From: Ilumatobacter sp.
Lineage (GTDB): Bacteria > Actinomycetota > Acidimicrobiia > Acidimicrobiales > Ilumatobacteraceae
Length of the DNA: 23,947 nucleotides
Direction of reading: 5' to 3'
NCBI GenBank assembly: GCA_018666235.1
Contig: JABJAB010000076.1
Coordinates: forward strand, 1-23,947
Part shown: in pieces, positions 1 through 8,296 of the stretch
How the letters are laid out: each line of letters begins with the position of its first letter
Position numbering within the stretch: position 1 is the first letter of the stretch
The notes under the pieces: generated by a model
Database searches by the model: none
What the model saw: the letters and a program-made list of their open reading frames with translations, nothing else
What the model was told of the DNA's origin: nothing
Position numbers and translations under genes: made by a program

Positions 1-157
1 CCGAAAGTGACATCAGAACTGCCCGCACTGGCATTCTGTCTTCTCTTCTGTTTTCAAGGAGCCAAAAAGGCTACGGCACGCACCCTGACCAGGACATTCA
101 CCCAAACCAGACCGTTGGTGCCACACTCTTCCAGAAGCAAACGCCTCCGTGGAGCGA
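1..157 (-). other. Putative rRNA-operon leader (5' of 16S, which lies outside the window)
   Basis: No protein gene is visible here. Read on the minus strand, the stretch contains GGCTCCTTGAAAAC (63 to 50), which resembles the boxA/antitermination and 16S-proximal sequence of actinobacterial rrn leaders (a short U/C-rich run followed by TTGAAAAC or TTGAGAAC). Just upstream is a small AGCC-TTTTT-GGCT hairpin. A good -35/-10 pair lies at 164-192. No mature 16S sequence is present, so the call rests on motif resemblance and promoter strength; another stable RNA is possible. Confidence 0.45.
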
Positions 158-163
158 GAAACT

Positions 164-192
164 AAGCTATACGCAACGAGGACCTGGCACAA
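164..192 (-). promoter_or_regulatory. Promoter for the putative rRNA leader
   Basis: On the minus strand, TTGTGC (192-187) and TAGCTT (169-164) are separated by exactly 17 bp, giving a predicted start near 157. The -35 begins 7 bp beyond the tyrS stop, so no terminator separates tyrS from this unit and tyrS transcripts could read into it. Confidence 0.5.
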
Positions 193-198
193 CCTGCC

Positions 199-1476
199 TC
201 AACGATCTATTTCGACGAGGTGGTGAGACTTCTTGCCTTTCCGCAGCAACAGGTACCTCCCGTGGAGCAGTTTCTGGTCGCTGAGCTGGTCTTTTTCACC
301 GAGCTGCACCCCATTGGCGTAGACCGCATGTTGGGCCAGCGTGCGACGCGCGTCACCATTGGATTGTGCGAGCTCCGTGGCCACCAAGACCCCAACGGTG
401 TCATCCAGTTCGCTGGCGCGCATCCGGCTGTGCGGGATCTCGCCGGCGAGGGTCGCAAACGCGACCTCGGACGCACCGGTCGGATCCTTGCTGAACAGCA
501 GATCGGCCGCCTCGTTCGCTGCAGTTGCCGCTGCAGCTCCATGGACGAGTGTGACCATGTCGTCGGCCAACGTCTTCTGACCAAGGCGTCGCTGCGGTGC
601 CTCGGCGTGGCGAGCGGCAACGGCTCGAATCTCGTCGACCGGCCGAAGCGAGAAGGTGAGGAGCTGCGCCTCGACATCGTCGTCTGCAGTCTGCATCCAA
701 TGCTGGCGGAACTGGTACGGGCTGGTTTTGGCCGGATCCAGCCACACGCGCGCGCCCGTCGTCTTACCGAGCTTGGTTCCGTCAGCGGCGGTGAGCAGCG
801 GCCAGGAGAAGGCATGCACGTGAGCCTGACGTTTGCGCCGAATGAGGTCGACGCCAGAAATAATGTTGCCCCACTGGTCTGAACCACCGATCTGAATCGT
901 GCACCCGAGATGGTCGTGGAGCCACAGGTAGTCGTTGGCCTGCAGCAGCATGTAGCTGAACTCCGTGAACGAGATGCCGTGCTCGGAATTGATCCGGACT
1001 TTGATGCTTTCGCGAGCCAGCATCTGATTGACCGTGACGTGTTTTCCCACGTCACGGAGAAACTCGAGGATCGTGATCGGATGCGTCCAATCGCGATTGT
1101 CGACCAGCGTGCCGCGCTGCTCATCGGTCAGATCGACGATGCGGCCCAGCTGCTCCTTGATCTTGGCGACGTTGTACGTCAAGGTCTCCTCGTCGAGCAG
1201 ATTGCGCTCTTCGGATCGTCCGCCTGGATCACCGACCATGCCCGTGGCACCACCGGCCAACGCGATCGCCCGGTGGCCGGCATCTTGAAATCGACGCAGC
1301 ACCACCAAACCGATGAGGTTGCCCACGTGGAGACTGTCCGCCGTCGGGTCGCACCCGTAGTAGACACCGGTCGGCCCCTCGGCGACCTGGGCCCGCAAGT
1401 ATTCACGGTCAGTCGAATCGTGGATGAGGTTGCGGGCTTCGAGGTCTGCGATCAGGTCGCCGTTCACGAGAGTCAT
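199..1476 (-). CDS. tyrS: Tyrosyl-tRNA synthetase
   Basis: A class I aminoacyl-tRNA synthetase that charges tRNA-Tyr with tyrosine in the cytoplasm. The 425-residue length is normal for bacterial TyrS. The HIGH signature appears as HVGN at residues 50-53, preceded by the YGCDPTA strand (40-46) that lines the tyrosine pocket. The QIGGSDQWGN segment (195-204) and the KMSKS-type loop KLGKT (235-239) follow. The last ~70 residues look like the S4 RNA-binding domain (RRTLAQHAVYANGVQLGEK). The ATG at 1476 is chosen because TAACCT lies 10 nt upstream and no other start fits the family N-terminus. The gene is divergent from the DUF2332 gene across 26 bp. mpg and tyrS are also near neighbours in M. 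tuberculosis. Confidence 0.97.
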   Translation of the reverse strand: MTLVNGDLIADLEARNLIHDSTDREYLRAQVAEGPTGVYYGCDPTADSLHVGNLIGLVVLRRFQDAGHRAIALAGGATGMVGDPGGRSEERNLLDEETLTYNVAKIKEQLGRIVDLTDEQRGTLVDNRDWTHPITILEFLRDVGKHVTVNQMLARESIKVRINSEHGISFTEFSYMLLQANDYLWLHDHLGCTIQIGGSDQWGNIISGVDLIRRKRQAHVHAFSWPLLTAADGTKLGKTTGARVWLDPAKTSPYQFRQHWMQTADDDVEAQLLTFSLRPVDEIRAVAARHAEAPQRRLGQKTLADDMVTLVHGAAAATAANEAADLLFSKDPTGASEVAFATLAGEIPHSRMRASELDDTVGVLVATELAQSNGDARRTLAQHAVYANGVQLGEKDQLSDQKLLHGRYLLLRKGKKSHHLVEIDR

Positions 1477-1486
1477 ATCCGGATCA

Positions 1487-1496
1487 AGGTTACTCT
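1487..1496. promoter_or_regulatory. Overlapping divergent -10 boxes of tyrS and the DUF2332 gene
   Basis: The whole intergenic space is 1477-1502. On the minus strand TAACCT (1492-1487) lies 10 nt before the tyrS ATG. On the plus strand TACTCT (1491-1496) lies 6 nt before the ATG at 1503. The two hexamers share two base pairs, so the two polymerases could not occupy their sites together. Both -35 regions would lie inside the opposite gene. Confidence 0.45.
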
Positions 1497-1502
1497 CGCC
1501 GC

Positions 1503-2588
1503 ATGGACGACCCGAGTGACGAATTGGAACTCGAGCGACGGTTTGCTGAGTCCGCGGTCACCTCGCTCCCGCGGGCCCCGCTCTACGCAGCTCTTTCGGC
1601 CGGCATCGCAGCGGATCCGGGCCTGCACCGGTTACTCCTCGACGCCCCGCCGACCCAACGACTTCCGGTACTTCTGTTCGCAAGCATTCACTCGCTGCTG
1701 ATTGCAGAGCCGACCCACCCACTCGCCGACTGGTATCCAAATCTCCGGTCTGTGCCGCGCTTGCCAGATGACGACGAGTTGATGCCGACGCTCTCAGCGT
1801 TCGTCCGCGATCACCTCGACGAGATCAAGCAGCTGGTGTCGACCCGGTCAACCCAGACGAATGAAGTCGGCCGTTCGCTGCTGTTCCTGCCACCGCTCGG
1901 CATGATTGCCCAAGAGGTTGGGGCCGTGACGATGATTGATGTCGGTGCGAGCGGCGGGTTGAACCTCTTGCTCGACCAGTTCGCGTATCGATACGAGCCC
2001 GACGACGGGTCACCGGCATCGACCGTGGGCGCTGATTCGACCGTCACCCTGACTGCCTCCACTCGCGGCGCCGTGCCGATCCCTGCCGTACTCCCGACGA
2101 TCGCCGGACGGCTCGGTATCGACGCGAGTCCAATTGATGTCACCAACGACAGGCAGGCACGTTGGCTCGAGGCTTGTGTCTGGCCGGACCAACCGGAACG
2201 TTTTCGTCGTCTCCGCGCCGCCATCGAACTGGCCAGAATCGACCCTCCCCGCATCGTGAAGGGCGATCTCGTGGCTGAAATGTCCGAGGCCATCGAGCGC
2301 ATCCGCCCGCTCGGCCACCCGGTGGTCACCAACTCGTGGGTTCTCAACTATCTGCACGACCGTGAACGCGACACATTCCTGGACGAACTCGAACACATCG
2401 GTGCCGCAGGCGACCTGTCGTGGATCGCTGCCGAGGCGCCGGCTCTCACCGCTGGGCTACCGTGGCCCCACGAGATCGCCGAGAACTGGCAAACCCAACT
2501 CCTCCTCACCACGTGGCGTGACGGCATCCGCACCGTCCGCCATCTCGCCCACTGCCATCCACACGGATTCTGGATGCATTGGCAGTGA
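1503..2588 (+). CDS. DUF2332 family protein
   Basis: A 361-residue protein that I recognise as DUF2332, a family common in actinobacteria with no settled function. The N-terminal half is helical and Leu/Pro-rich (APLYAALSAGIAADPGL near residue 25). At about residue 149 is MIDVGASGGLNLLLDQFAYRY, a glycine-rich strand-loop like the SAM-binding motif I of class I methyltransferases, followed by an acidic segment. A VTNSWVLNYL segment near residue 275 is typical of the family. Methyltransferase-like activity is only inference. The ATG at 1503 sits 6 nt after TACTCT, so the mRNA is probably leaderless. The gene runs convergently into the SDR gene with a 21-bp gap and no visible terminator. Confidence 0.8.
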   Translation: MDDPSDELELERRFAESAVTSLPRAPLYAALSAGIAADPGLHRLLLDAPPTQRLPVLLFASIHSLLIAEPTHPLADWYPNLRSVPRLPDDDELMPTLSAFVRDHLDEIKQLVSTRSTQTNEVGRSLLFLPPLGMIAQEVGAVTMIDVGASGGLNLLLDQFAYRYEPDDGSPASTVGADSTVTLTASTRGAVPIPAVLPTIAGRLGIDASPIDVTNDRQARWLEACVWPDQPERFRRLRAAIELARIDPPRIVKGDLVAEMSEAIERIRPLGHPVVTNSWVLNYLHDRERDTFLDELEHIGAAGDLSWIAAEAPALTAGLPWPHEIAENWQTQLLLTTWRDGIRTVRHLAHCHPHGFWMHWQ

Positions 2589-2609
2589 ACCGGTGAGTCG
2601 CTTCGCTGT

Positions 2610-3518
2610 TCAGTCGAACAGCTCTTCAAGGTGTTCACGCGCCTCATTGAGTTCGGCGAACAAGATCTCGTTCATCGAGTTGTCGTACGCAGCTTCGGGG
2701 TCTGCTCGAACTGCGCGGTCGAGGGCGTAGGCATCGTCACCGACAAGAATCCGCCAGCGTTCGGCGAGGACGTCAGTGAGGATGACCGTGGCTGCCTCGG
2801 CTGCGGTCATTGGGGCGTTGTCGTGGAACATCTGATCAGCGACCGCCATCAGTTCACGTTCTTCGTCGTTCAGGTTGCGGGCTCCGAAGTTCATCGAATT
2901 CTGAACAATCGACGTGCCGATGTGCCCAGGCATCACGACCGAGACCAGCACATGTGGCGCGTTGACCGCCATGTCGGTGATCAACGCTTCGGTGAAGCCC
3001 TTCACGGCGAACTTTGCCGCGGAGTACGCCGTGTGCGGCCGGTCGGGACCGATCGAGGCCCAAAAGCCATTCACGCTGGAGGTATTGACGATGTGCCCCT
3101 CATCGGACGCAATCAGTGCGTCCAAGAACGCGAGAACACCCCAGCGCACACCGTTGAAACAAATATCGAAGCACCGGTCCCAGCTCTCTCGCGTGTCCGT
3201 CACCAGGCTTCCACCGCCACTCAGACCCGCATTGTTGAACAACAAGTTGATGTGCTCGGTGTCGTGATCCGCAAGCACAGCATCACGGAAGACGAGCATC
3301 GCAGCCTCGTCGCTCACGTCGCAGACGTGGGTCGAGATCCGAATATCGGAAGCCGGCGCGGCGGCGCGAGCCAGCGTCGCGGTTTCCTGCATCCGCTCGT
3401 CGGAGAGGTCACACATCGACACGTGGGCGCCAGCGGCAGCCAGTTGGACCACCAGCTCTCGGCCCATGCCAGTGCCGCCACCCGTGACGACTGCGATCTT
3501 GCCTGCAAAGCTCTTCAT
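2610..3518 (-). CDS. SDR family NAD(P)-dependent oxidoreductase
   Basis: A 302-residue classical short-chain dehydrogenase/reductase. The Rossmann nucleotide loop is TGGGTGMG (12-19), the NNAG strand is at 95-98, the catalytic Ser is in NTSSVNG (147-148), and YSAAK gives Tyr165 and Lys169. An aspartate (CDL, 36-38) after beta-2 suggests NAD preference, and CDVSD (66-70) is the conserved acidic adenine-site segment. The substrate cannot be read from the sequence; the C-terminal ~60 residues are helical and variable, as in other members. ATG 3518 lies exactly 7 nt after TAGCTT (3531-3526), suggesting a leaderless mRNA of its own rather than membership in the arg operon. Confidence 0.9.
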   Translation of the reverse strand: MKSFAGKIAVVTGGGTGMGRELVVQLAAAGAHVSMCDLSDERMQETATLARAAAPASDIRISTHVCDVSDEAAMLVFRDAVLADHDTEHINLLFNNAGLSGGGSLVTDTRESWDRCFDICFNGVRWGVLAFLDALIASDEGHIVNTSSVNGFWASIGPDRPHTAYSAAKFAVKGFTEALITDMAVNAPHVLVSVVMPGHIGTSIVQNSMNFGARNLNDEERELMAVADQMFHDNAPMTAAEAATVILTDVLAERWRILVGDDAYALDRAVRADPEAAYDNSMNEILFAELNEAREHLEELFD

Positions 3519-3525
3519 CAGCGCG

Positions 3526-3531
3526 AAGCTA
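3526..3531 (-). promoter_or_regulatory. -10 box of the SDR gene (leaderless start)
   Basis: TAGCTT on the minus strand is followed by CGCGCTG (7 nt) and then the ATG at 3518, placing the predicted transcription start on or next to the start codon. No convincing -35 is seen at 17-18 bp. Confidence 0.45.
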
Positions 3532-3582
3532 CTGCCGACGAAGTCGCGGCGAAGAGATGGCCGTGCTCCACCATGCTCGCCC

Positions 3583-3596
3583 TGTGCTTCGGCACA
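3583..3596 (-). terminator. Weak hairpin between mpg and the SDR gene
   Basis: TGTGC-TTCG-GCACA is a perfect 5-bp inverted repeat with a tetraloop, in the 113-bp gap downstream of mpg. There is no U-run after it in either direction, so it is at best a weak or Rho-assisted end point for the arg-mpg transcript. Confidence 0.2.
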
Positions 3597-3631
3597 CCGG
3601 CGTCAATCACCGTGACAGTCGCGGCTCCTGC

Positions 3632-4243
3632 TCAGGATGAAGGGCGAAGGGTCGCAGTACCGACCTCGTTGGCCGGCACGACCGGAACGCGAAACCGCCA
3701 CGGAGTTTCGATGCCCTTGGTAATGCCAACGCGTGGTCCGCTGCGGGGCACGAGCGGCGGTGGTTGTCCGTCGTCGACAATGGCAACGGGTCCGTCGAAC
3801 AGGTCTGCTCCGTCGTGATGGGCCCCAATGCCCAACGCCTGACAGAGCTTGCCCGGACCATTGGCCAAGTCGGCATCGGGGCGTCCCACACGCCGTCGAC
3901 GCATCGCATCAATACCTTCGGTGGGCTCGACGGCACGGATTAAGACCGCTTGTCCGCTCCCGAGCGGACCTGTCACGACGTTGGCGCACTGGTGGATGCC
4001 GTAGCTGAGGTAGACGTAGAGATGCCCGGCCGGGCCGAACATCACCGTGTTGCGCGACGTTTCTCCGTTGAACGTATGGCTCGCCGGATCATCGGGCATA
4101 TAGGCCTCGACCTCAATGATCCGACCGCTGCACATGATTCCGGCGACATCAACGACCAGGCATTTCCCCAGCAGGTCCGGAGCAACCTCAGGCGCGTCAC
4201 GCTCGAACCACGCTCGGTCGATCGGTTGCGCCAGGCCAGGCAC
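3632..4243 (-). CDS. mpg: DNA-3-methyladenine glycosylase (AAG/MPG type)
   Basis: A base-excision-repair glycosylase that removes alkylated purines such as 3-methyladenine. The 203-residue length fits the family. Motifs include DLLGK near residue 23, IIEVEAY near 42-48 (with the catalytic Glu of this family), SHTFNGETSRNTVMFGPAGHLYVYLSYG as the base-flipping segment, and HQCANVV, GKLCQALGI and PRVGI further on. The start is GTG at 4243, the base directly after the argH TGA, with no gap or overlap, so translation is probably coupled to argH. No better in-frame start is apparent. The pairing of this repair gene with argH and tyrS recalls the argH...mpg-tyrS order of M. tuberculosis. Confidence 0.92.
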   Translation of the reverse strand: MPGLAQPIDRAWFERDAPEVAPDLLGKCLVVDVAGIMCSGRIIEVEAYMPDDPASHTFNGETSRNTVMFGPAGHLYVYLSYGIHQCANVVTGPLGSGQAVLIRAVEPTEGIDAMRRRRVGRPDADLANGPGKLCQALGIGAHHDGADLFDGPVAIVDDGQPPPLVPRSGPRVGITKGIETPWRFRVPVVPANEVGTATLRPSS

Positions 4244-5695
4244 TCAGTCGACCGAGGCGAGGTCTCGGATTGCGGTGATCTCATCGGCGAGCATGGTGCG
4301 ATACGACGCCACCTGCTCGTCTCGCGCCGCAGGCCCGGCAGCCCCACGCGAAGTCCGCATCTGAACACCCACGCCCGGACGGACCAGTGCTGCTGCGTCT
4401 GGCCCGAGCACTGGGTCAGCTGCGACGAGGTCGGCCAAGCGACCCTTGCCGGCGAGACAAGCCTGCACATGTGCACCGACGACAGCGTGCGCTTCTCGGA
4501 ACGGCATACCGTCACGCACGAGAAACTCAGCGAGGTCGGTCGCGGCCATGGTCTCCTCATCGGCGGCTGCTGCCATTGCGTCGGTGTTGAATGTTGCCGT
4601 GGCAATCATGCCGGTCAATGCGGCGACCGCGAGCGTGACTTGCTCGACCGAGTCGAACAGCGGCTCCTTGTCTTCCTGGAGGTCGCGGTTGTACGCCATC
4701 GGCAGCCCCTTGAGCGTGGCCAACAAACCAGTCAGATTGCCGATCAGACGACCGCTCTTGCCGCGGGCCAGTTCCGCGATGTCGGGGTTCTTCTTCTGGG
4801 GCAACATCGACGAGCCGGTTGCATACCCGTCGTCGAGCCGAGCAAAGCCGAACTCGCCTGAGGTCCAGAGCACCCACTCCTCTCCGATGCGGGAGAGGTG
4901 GATGCCGATCAGCGCAAGGTTGAACACGGCCTCGGCCACGAAATCCCGGTCACTCACTGCATCGAGGCTGTTGTCGAATGCCTTGGCAAAACCGAGGTCT
5001 GCGGCGTTGCCGACAGGGTCGATCGGGAGCGACGATCCGGCGAGCGCGCCGGCGCCGAGTGGTGACACGTCGAGGCGATGCAATGTGTCGACGAGCCGGC
5101 TGACATCACGGCCGAGCGCCCATCCGTGTGCCATCAGATGGTGCGAGAGCAACACTGGTTGGGCGCGTTGCAGGTGGGTGTAGCCGGGCAGGTACGCGTC
5201 GCCTGCCTCAAGCGCTTGGTCGAGCAAGGCTTCCTGCATCTCGATGAGGCGGATGGCGACGTCTTTCAGTTCGCGCTTGCACCAGAGTCGGAAGGCGGTG
5301 GCCACCTGGTCGTTTCGGCTCCGGGCGGTGTGGAGCTTGCCGCCTGCTGCACCGGCAATCTCGGTGACTCGGCGTTCGATGGCGGTGTGGATGTCCTCGT
5401 CGCTATCGACAAAATGGAACCCGCTGCCCTCCATCTCGTCAGCGACTTGGTCGAGTGCGCCGAGGATCGCGTTGCGCTCGTCCTCGGTCAGCAATCCGAC
5501 GCGGGCAAGTCCCCGAACGTGGCCCTTGGAACCGGCGATGTCGTCGCGCCACATTCGCTGGTCGTACGGAAGGCTGACGGTGTAGGCCAGCAGCGACTCT
5601 GACGGGCCACCGGTAAAGCGACCGTGCCACAACGTCTTGGCCTGTTCCGGCAAGTGTGCGTCGCGCGCGAATTCATTCTTGTCATCGAGATCCAT
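4244..5695 (-). CDS. argH: Argininosuccinate lyase
   Basis: The last step of arginine synthesis: argininosuccinate to arginine plus fumarate. The protein has 483 residues and belongs to the fumarase/aspartase superfamily. The LWHGRF N-terminal signature is at 22-27, SRNDQ at 126-130, the catalytic-base THLQ segment at 173-176, and the superfamily signature GSSMLPQKKNPD at 294-305 carries the mobile catalytic serine loop. A ~20-residue hydrophilic N-terminal extension precedes the usual start. The ATG at 5695 has an AAGG 6 nt upstream. The gene lies 32 bp after argR; in M. tuberculosis argG sits between these two genes and here it is absent. Confidence 0.97.
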   Translation of the reverse strand: MDLDDKNEFARDAHLPEQAKTLWHGRFTGGPSESLLAYTVSLPYDQRMWRDDIAGSKGHVRGLARVGLLTEDERNAILGALDQVADEMEGSGFHFVDSDEDIHTAIERRVTEIAGAAGGKLHTARSRNDQVATAFRLWCKRELKDVAIRLIEMQEALLDQALEAGDAYLPGYTHLQRAQPVLLSHHLMAHGWALGRDVSRLVDTLHRLDVSPLGAGALAGSSLPIDPVGNAADLGFAKAFDNSLDAVSDRDFVAEAVFNLALIGIHLSRIGEEWVLWTSGEFGFARLDDGYATGSSMLPQKKNPDIAELARGKSGRLIGNLTGLLATLKGLPMAYNRDLQEDKEPLFDSVEQVTLAVAALTGMIATATFNTDAMAAAADEETMAATDLAEFLVRDGMPFREAHAVVGAHVQACLAGKGRLADLVAADPVLGPDAAALVRPGVGVQMRTSRGAAGPAARDEQVASYRTMLADEITAIRDLASVD

Positions 5696-5727
5696 GGAGG
5701 CCTTTCAGTCCGCCGTTCGCCGTCGAC

Positions 5728-6192
5728 TCAGTCGAGTCCAGCGAAGTCTTTCAAGTCGTTGCAGAGATCTGTGCCATCGGCGTTGACCGAGATGCACATC
5801 AGCGTGTCGTCACCAGCCACGGTGCCGAGCAGACCGTCGGGCCGGCTGCGGTCGAGCGCTGAGGCCACGACGTGAGCACACCCGGGCGGGGTACGTAACA
5901 CCACAATGTTGCCGGAGACCGCCACTTCGGCGACCCACTCCCCCATCACGCGCCGGAGCTGGTCAACTGGTGCAATCCGGTCAGGCGCAAATTCTGGAAT
6001 GGCGTACACCGTGTTTCCCCCGGGGACACGTACCTTGACCGCGCCGATGTCATCGAGGTCGCGCGACACCGTTGCCTGCGTGGCGTCGATGCCTTCAGCC
6101 GCCAACAGGTCGATCAGATCGGGTTGGCTCGTGACCTCATGATCGCCGACGAGTCGCACAATGAGGGTTTGACGCTGCACCTTGCTGGTCAT
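5728..6192 (-). CDS. argR: Arginine repressor
   Basis: A hexameric repressor that binds ARG boxes when arginine is bound. The start is ATG 6192 (MTSKVQRQ), which overlaps the argF TGA in an ATGA. This gives 154 residues, the normal ArgR length; the open frame runs further upstream, but only as a shadow of argF. The N-terminal winged helix covers residues ~1-70, with the recognition segment ATQATVSRDL at 37-46. A linker follows, then the C-terminal oligomerisation and arginine-binding domain with GTVAGDDT. Its likely targets are the paired palindromes at 10215-10248 upstream of argC, which would make the operon self-regulated. Confidence 0.96.
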   Translation of the reverse strand: MTSKVQRQTLIVRLVGDHEVTSQPDLIDLLAAEGIDATQATVSRDLDDIGAVKVRVPGGNTVYAIPEFAPDRIAPVDQLRRVMGEWVAEVAVSGNIVVLRTPPGCAHVVASALDRSRPDGLLGTVAGDDTLMCISVNADGTDLCNDLKDFAGLD

Positions 6193-7094
6193 GTCTCGAC
6201 CCCCATCAAGAACGCAAGCGCGCCCCGTGCGGCGTGCATCCGGTTGTGCCCCTGCTGAAAGACGACTGAGCGAGGACCGTCGATGACCGATGCTGTGACC
6301 TCGAAGCCGCGGTAGGCCGGCAGGCAATGCATGAAGATCGATGCGGGACCGGCAGCATCCATCATGGCGTCGTCCACGGTGAAGCCGTCGAACTTCTGTC
6401 GCTTGGCTTCTTTGTCCTCTTCTTCGCCCATCGACACCCAAGTATCGGTGTGCACCGCGTGAGCCCCGACAACCATCTCGATAGGTCGGTTGCCCTGTTC
6501 AACTGAGGCGGCGCCGAGCAAGAGGATGCGGTCAATCTCAGCGTCGTCGGCTTCGAAGCCGAGCGGGCAAGCGAGGCGGATGTGCATCCCCAGTCGGGCT
6601 GAGATTTCAGCCAGCGATCGAGCGACGTTGTTGTAATCACCGACGTACGCCACCGTTTGGCCTGCGAGGTCACCGAGGTGCTGACGCATCGTCAGCGCAT
6701 CGGCGAAGGCCTGCAACGGATGGGAATGATCGCTGAGCATGTTGACAACGGGCACCGTCGCGACGGCGGCGAGCCGGGTGATGGTCGAGTGGTCGTACAC
6801 GCGGGCGGCGATCAACGCGTGGAATCCTTCCATGATCCGCGCCACGTCTTCTACTGGCTCGCGGGTGTCGAATCCGACTTCTTCGCCGCGTGTGAACACC
6901 GGGTGGCCACCGAGCTGGACGACCGCCATTTCCATCGAGTGCCGAGTCCGAGCCGACGGCTTTTCAAAGATCAGCGCGACGCCTTGGCCCGTGAGCGGCC
7001 GAGGCAAGTCGGCCAGCGGGACCTCGGCGAGATCAAGTATCGCTGTGACTTCCGCGGCACTGAAGTCCGCGATGTCGATGAGGTGGCGGGTCAT
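6189..7094 (-). CDS. argF: Ornithine carbamoyltransferase
   Basis: Condenses ornithine with carbamoyl phosphate to citrulline. The 301-residue length is typical. The carbamoyl-phosphate motif SARTR (usually STRTR) is at 47-51, HSHPLQAFAD at about 120-129, and the HCLPAYRG motif with the catalytic Cys near residue 268. The start ATG 7094 overlaps the argD stop (ATGA), and its own stop overlaps the argR start, so argD-argF-argR are translationally coupled. Confidence 0.97.
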   Translation of the reverse strand: MTRHLIDIADFSAAEVTAILDLAEVPLADLPRPLTGQGVALIFEKPSARTRHSMEMAVVQLGGHPVFTRGEEVGFDTREPVEDVARIMEGFHALIAARVYDHSTITRLAAVATVPVVNMLSDHSHPLQAFADALTMRQHLGDLAGQTVAYVGDYNNVARSLAEISARLGMHIRLACPLGFEADDAEIDRILLLGAASVEQGNRPIEMVVGAHAVHTDTWVSMGEEEDKEAKRQKFDGFTVDDAMMDAAGPASIFMHCLPAYRGFEVTASVIDGPRSVVFQQGHNRMHAARGALAFLMGVET

Positions 7095-8296
7095 GAGCCA
7101 GCTGCGATCTGTTCGTTGAGCGCGGATCCGATCATCGCCACGGCCTCGGCCACCTCCGCATCGCTGATGTTCAGCGGTGGGATGAGACGAATGGTGGTGG
7201 GATTGACGGCGTTCACGATGAGTCCGGCTTCGAGGAGGTCCGCGTAGGCGACTCGCGCATCGATTCCATCAGCAAGTTCGACTCCGAGCATCAGTCCATG
7301 CCCACGGACACCGACGACGCCGTCAAGTTCGAGGAGCGCAGTCACCAGCTTCGCGCCGGTGGCAACGGCTAGCGCTGGTGCATCGATGCGGAGCATCTCG
7401 TCGATCGTGGCGTTGACCGCTGCCGTGGCAATGGCAGTCCCAGAGTACGTGCTGCCATGGTCACCGGGCTCGAAGACAGCAGCGACATCGGCACGCGCCC
7501 AGCAAGCACCGACGGGCATCCCATTGCCCATTGCCTTGGCCAGAGTGACCACATCCGGGCTCACACCTGCATGCTCGAACCCAAACCATCTACCAGTGCG
7601 GGCAAATCCGGTCTGAATCTCATCGACCATCATCAACGCACCGGTCTCGTTGCAGAGTTCGCGGATACCTCGCAGGTACTCGGTCGTGGCCGGATTGACA
7701 CCACCCTCGCCTTGCACCGACTCGATCAGCACGGCAGCAACCGAACCATCGACCGCTGCGCGCATCGCGTCGAGGTCTCCCCACGCGACGTGCTTGAACC
7801 CGTCGGGCATCGGGAAGAACGGCTCGTGTTTCGTCGGTTGCCCCGTTGCTGCCAACGACGCCAAGGTACGGCCGTGAAAACTGCCGAGCGCGCTCACGAC
7901 GGTGTGCCGCCCTCGGCCGCCATGCTTGCGCGCGAGCTTCAACGCACACTCGTTGGACTCGGCGCCCGAGTTAGTGAAGAAGATCTGCCCGTGTTGGCCC
8001 GTCGCGTCAAACAGCAGGCGGTTGATCTTGACCGCGGCCTCTGTTGCCACCGGGTTGGCAAAGAAGTTCGACACATGCAGCAACCGTGTCGACTGGTCAC
8101 TGATTGCCTGCGCGATTGCAGGGTGGCTGTGACCGAGCGATGTCACGGCGATACCAGCCAGAAAGTCGAGGTAGCGCTTGCCGTTCGAGTCCCACAGCTC
8201 GGTGCCACTTCCCCGCTCGAACATGATCGAAGGCGGACCGAACACCGGCATGAACGGGCAACTCTGCGCTCCCGGGGTGTCGAAATCGTGGCTCAT
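7091..8296 (-). CDS. argD: Acetylornithine aminotransferase
   Basis: A PLP-dependent class III aminotransferase that converts N-acetylglutamate semialdehyde to N-acetylornithine; many members also act on succinyl-diaminopimelate. The protein has 401 residues. Visible motifs are YLDFLAGIAVTSLGH near 43, the cofactor-binding NSGAESNECALKLAR segment, MMVDEIQTGFARTG with the cofactor Asp, and TLAKAMGNGMPVGA with the PLP lysine. The start ATG 8296 overlaps the argB TGA by 4 bp. Context and the LDF-AGIAV signature favour ArgD over a generic ornithine transaminase. Confidence 0.95.
   Translation of the reverse strand: MSHDFDTPGAQSCPFMPVFGPPSIMFERGSGTELWDSNGKRYLDFLAGIAVTSLGHSHPAIAQAISDQSTRLLHVSNFFANPVATEAAVKINRLLFDATGQHGQIFFTNSGAESNECALKLARKHGGRGRHTVVSALGSFHGRTLASLAATGQPTKHEPFFPMPDGFKHVAWGDLDAMRAAVDGSVAAVLIESVQGEGGVNPATTEYLRGIRELCNETGALMMVDEIQTGFARTGRWFGFEHAGVSPDVVTLAKAMGNGMPVGACWARADVAAVFEPGDHGSTYSGTAIATAAVNATIDEMLRIDAPALAVATGAKLVTALLELDGVVGVRGHGLMLGVELADGIDARVAYADLLEAGLIVNAVNPTTIRLIPPLNISDAEVAEAVAMIGSALNEQIAAGS

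Noticed and set aside
2589..2609. Terminator between the DUF2332 and SDR genes
   Set aside because: The 21-bp convergent gap has no stable inverted repeat or U-run.
2631..3818. Long plus-strand frame opposite the SDR and mpg genes (395 codons)
   Set aside because: It is a GC-rich shadow of two well-supported minus-strand genes and shows no recognisable domain.
6193..6441. N-terminal extension of argR
   Set aside because: The extra codons overlap argF in another frame and are Arg-rich and unlike ArgR; ATG 6192 with its ATGA overlap gives the normal length.
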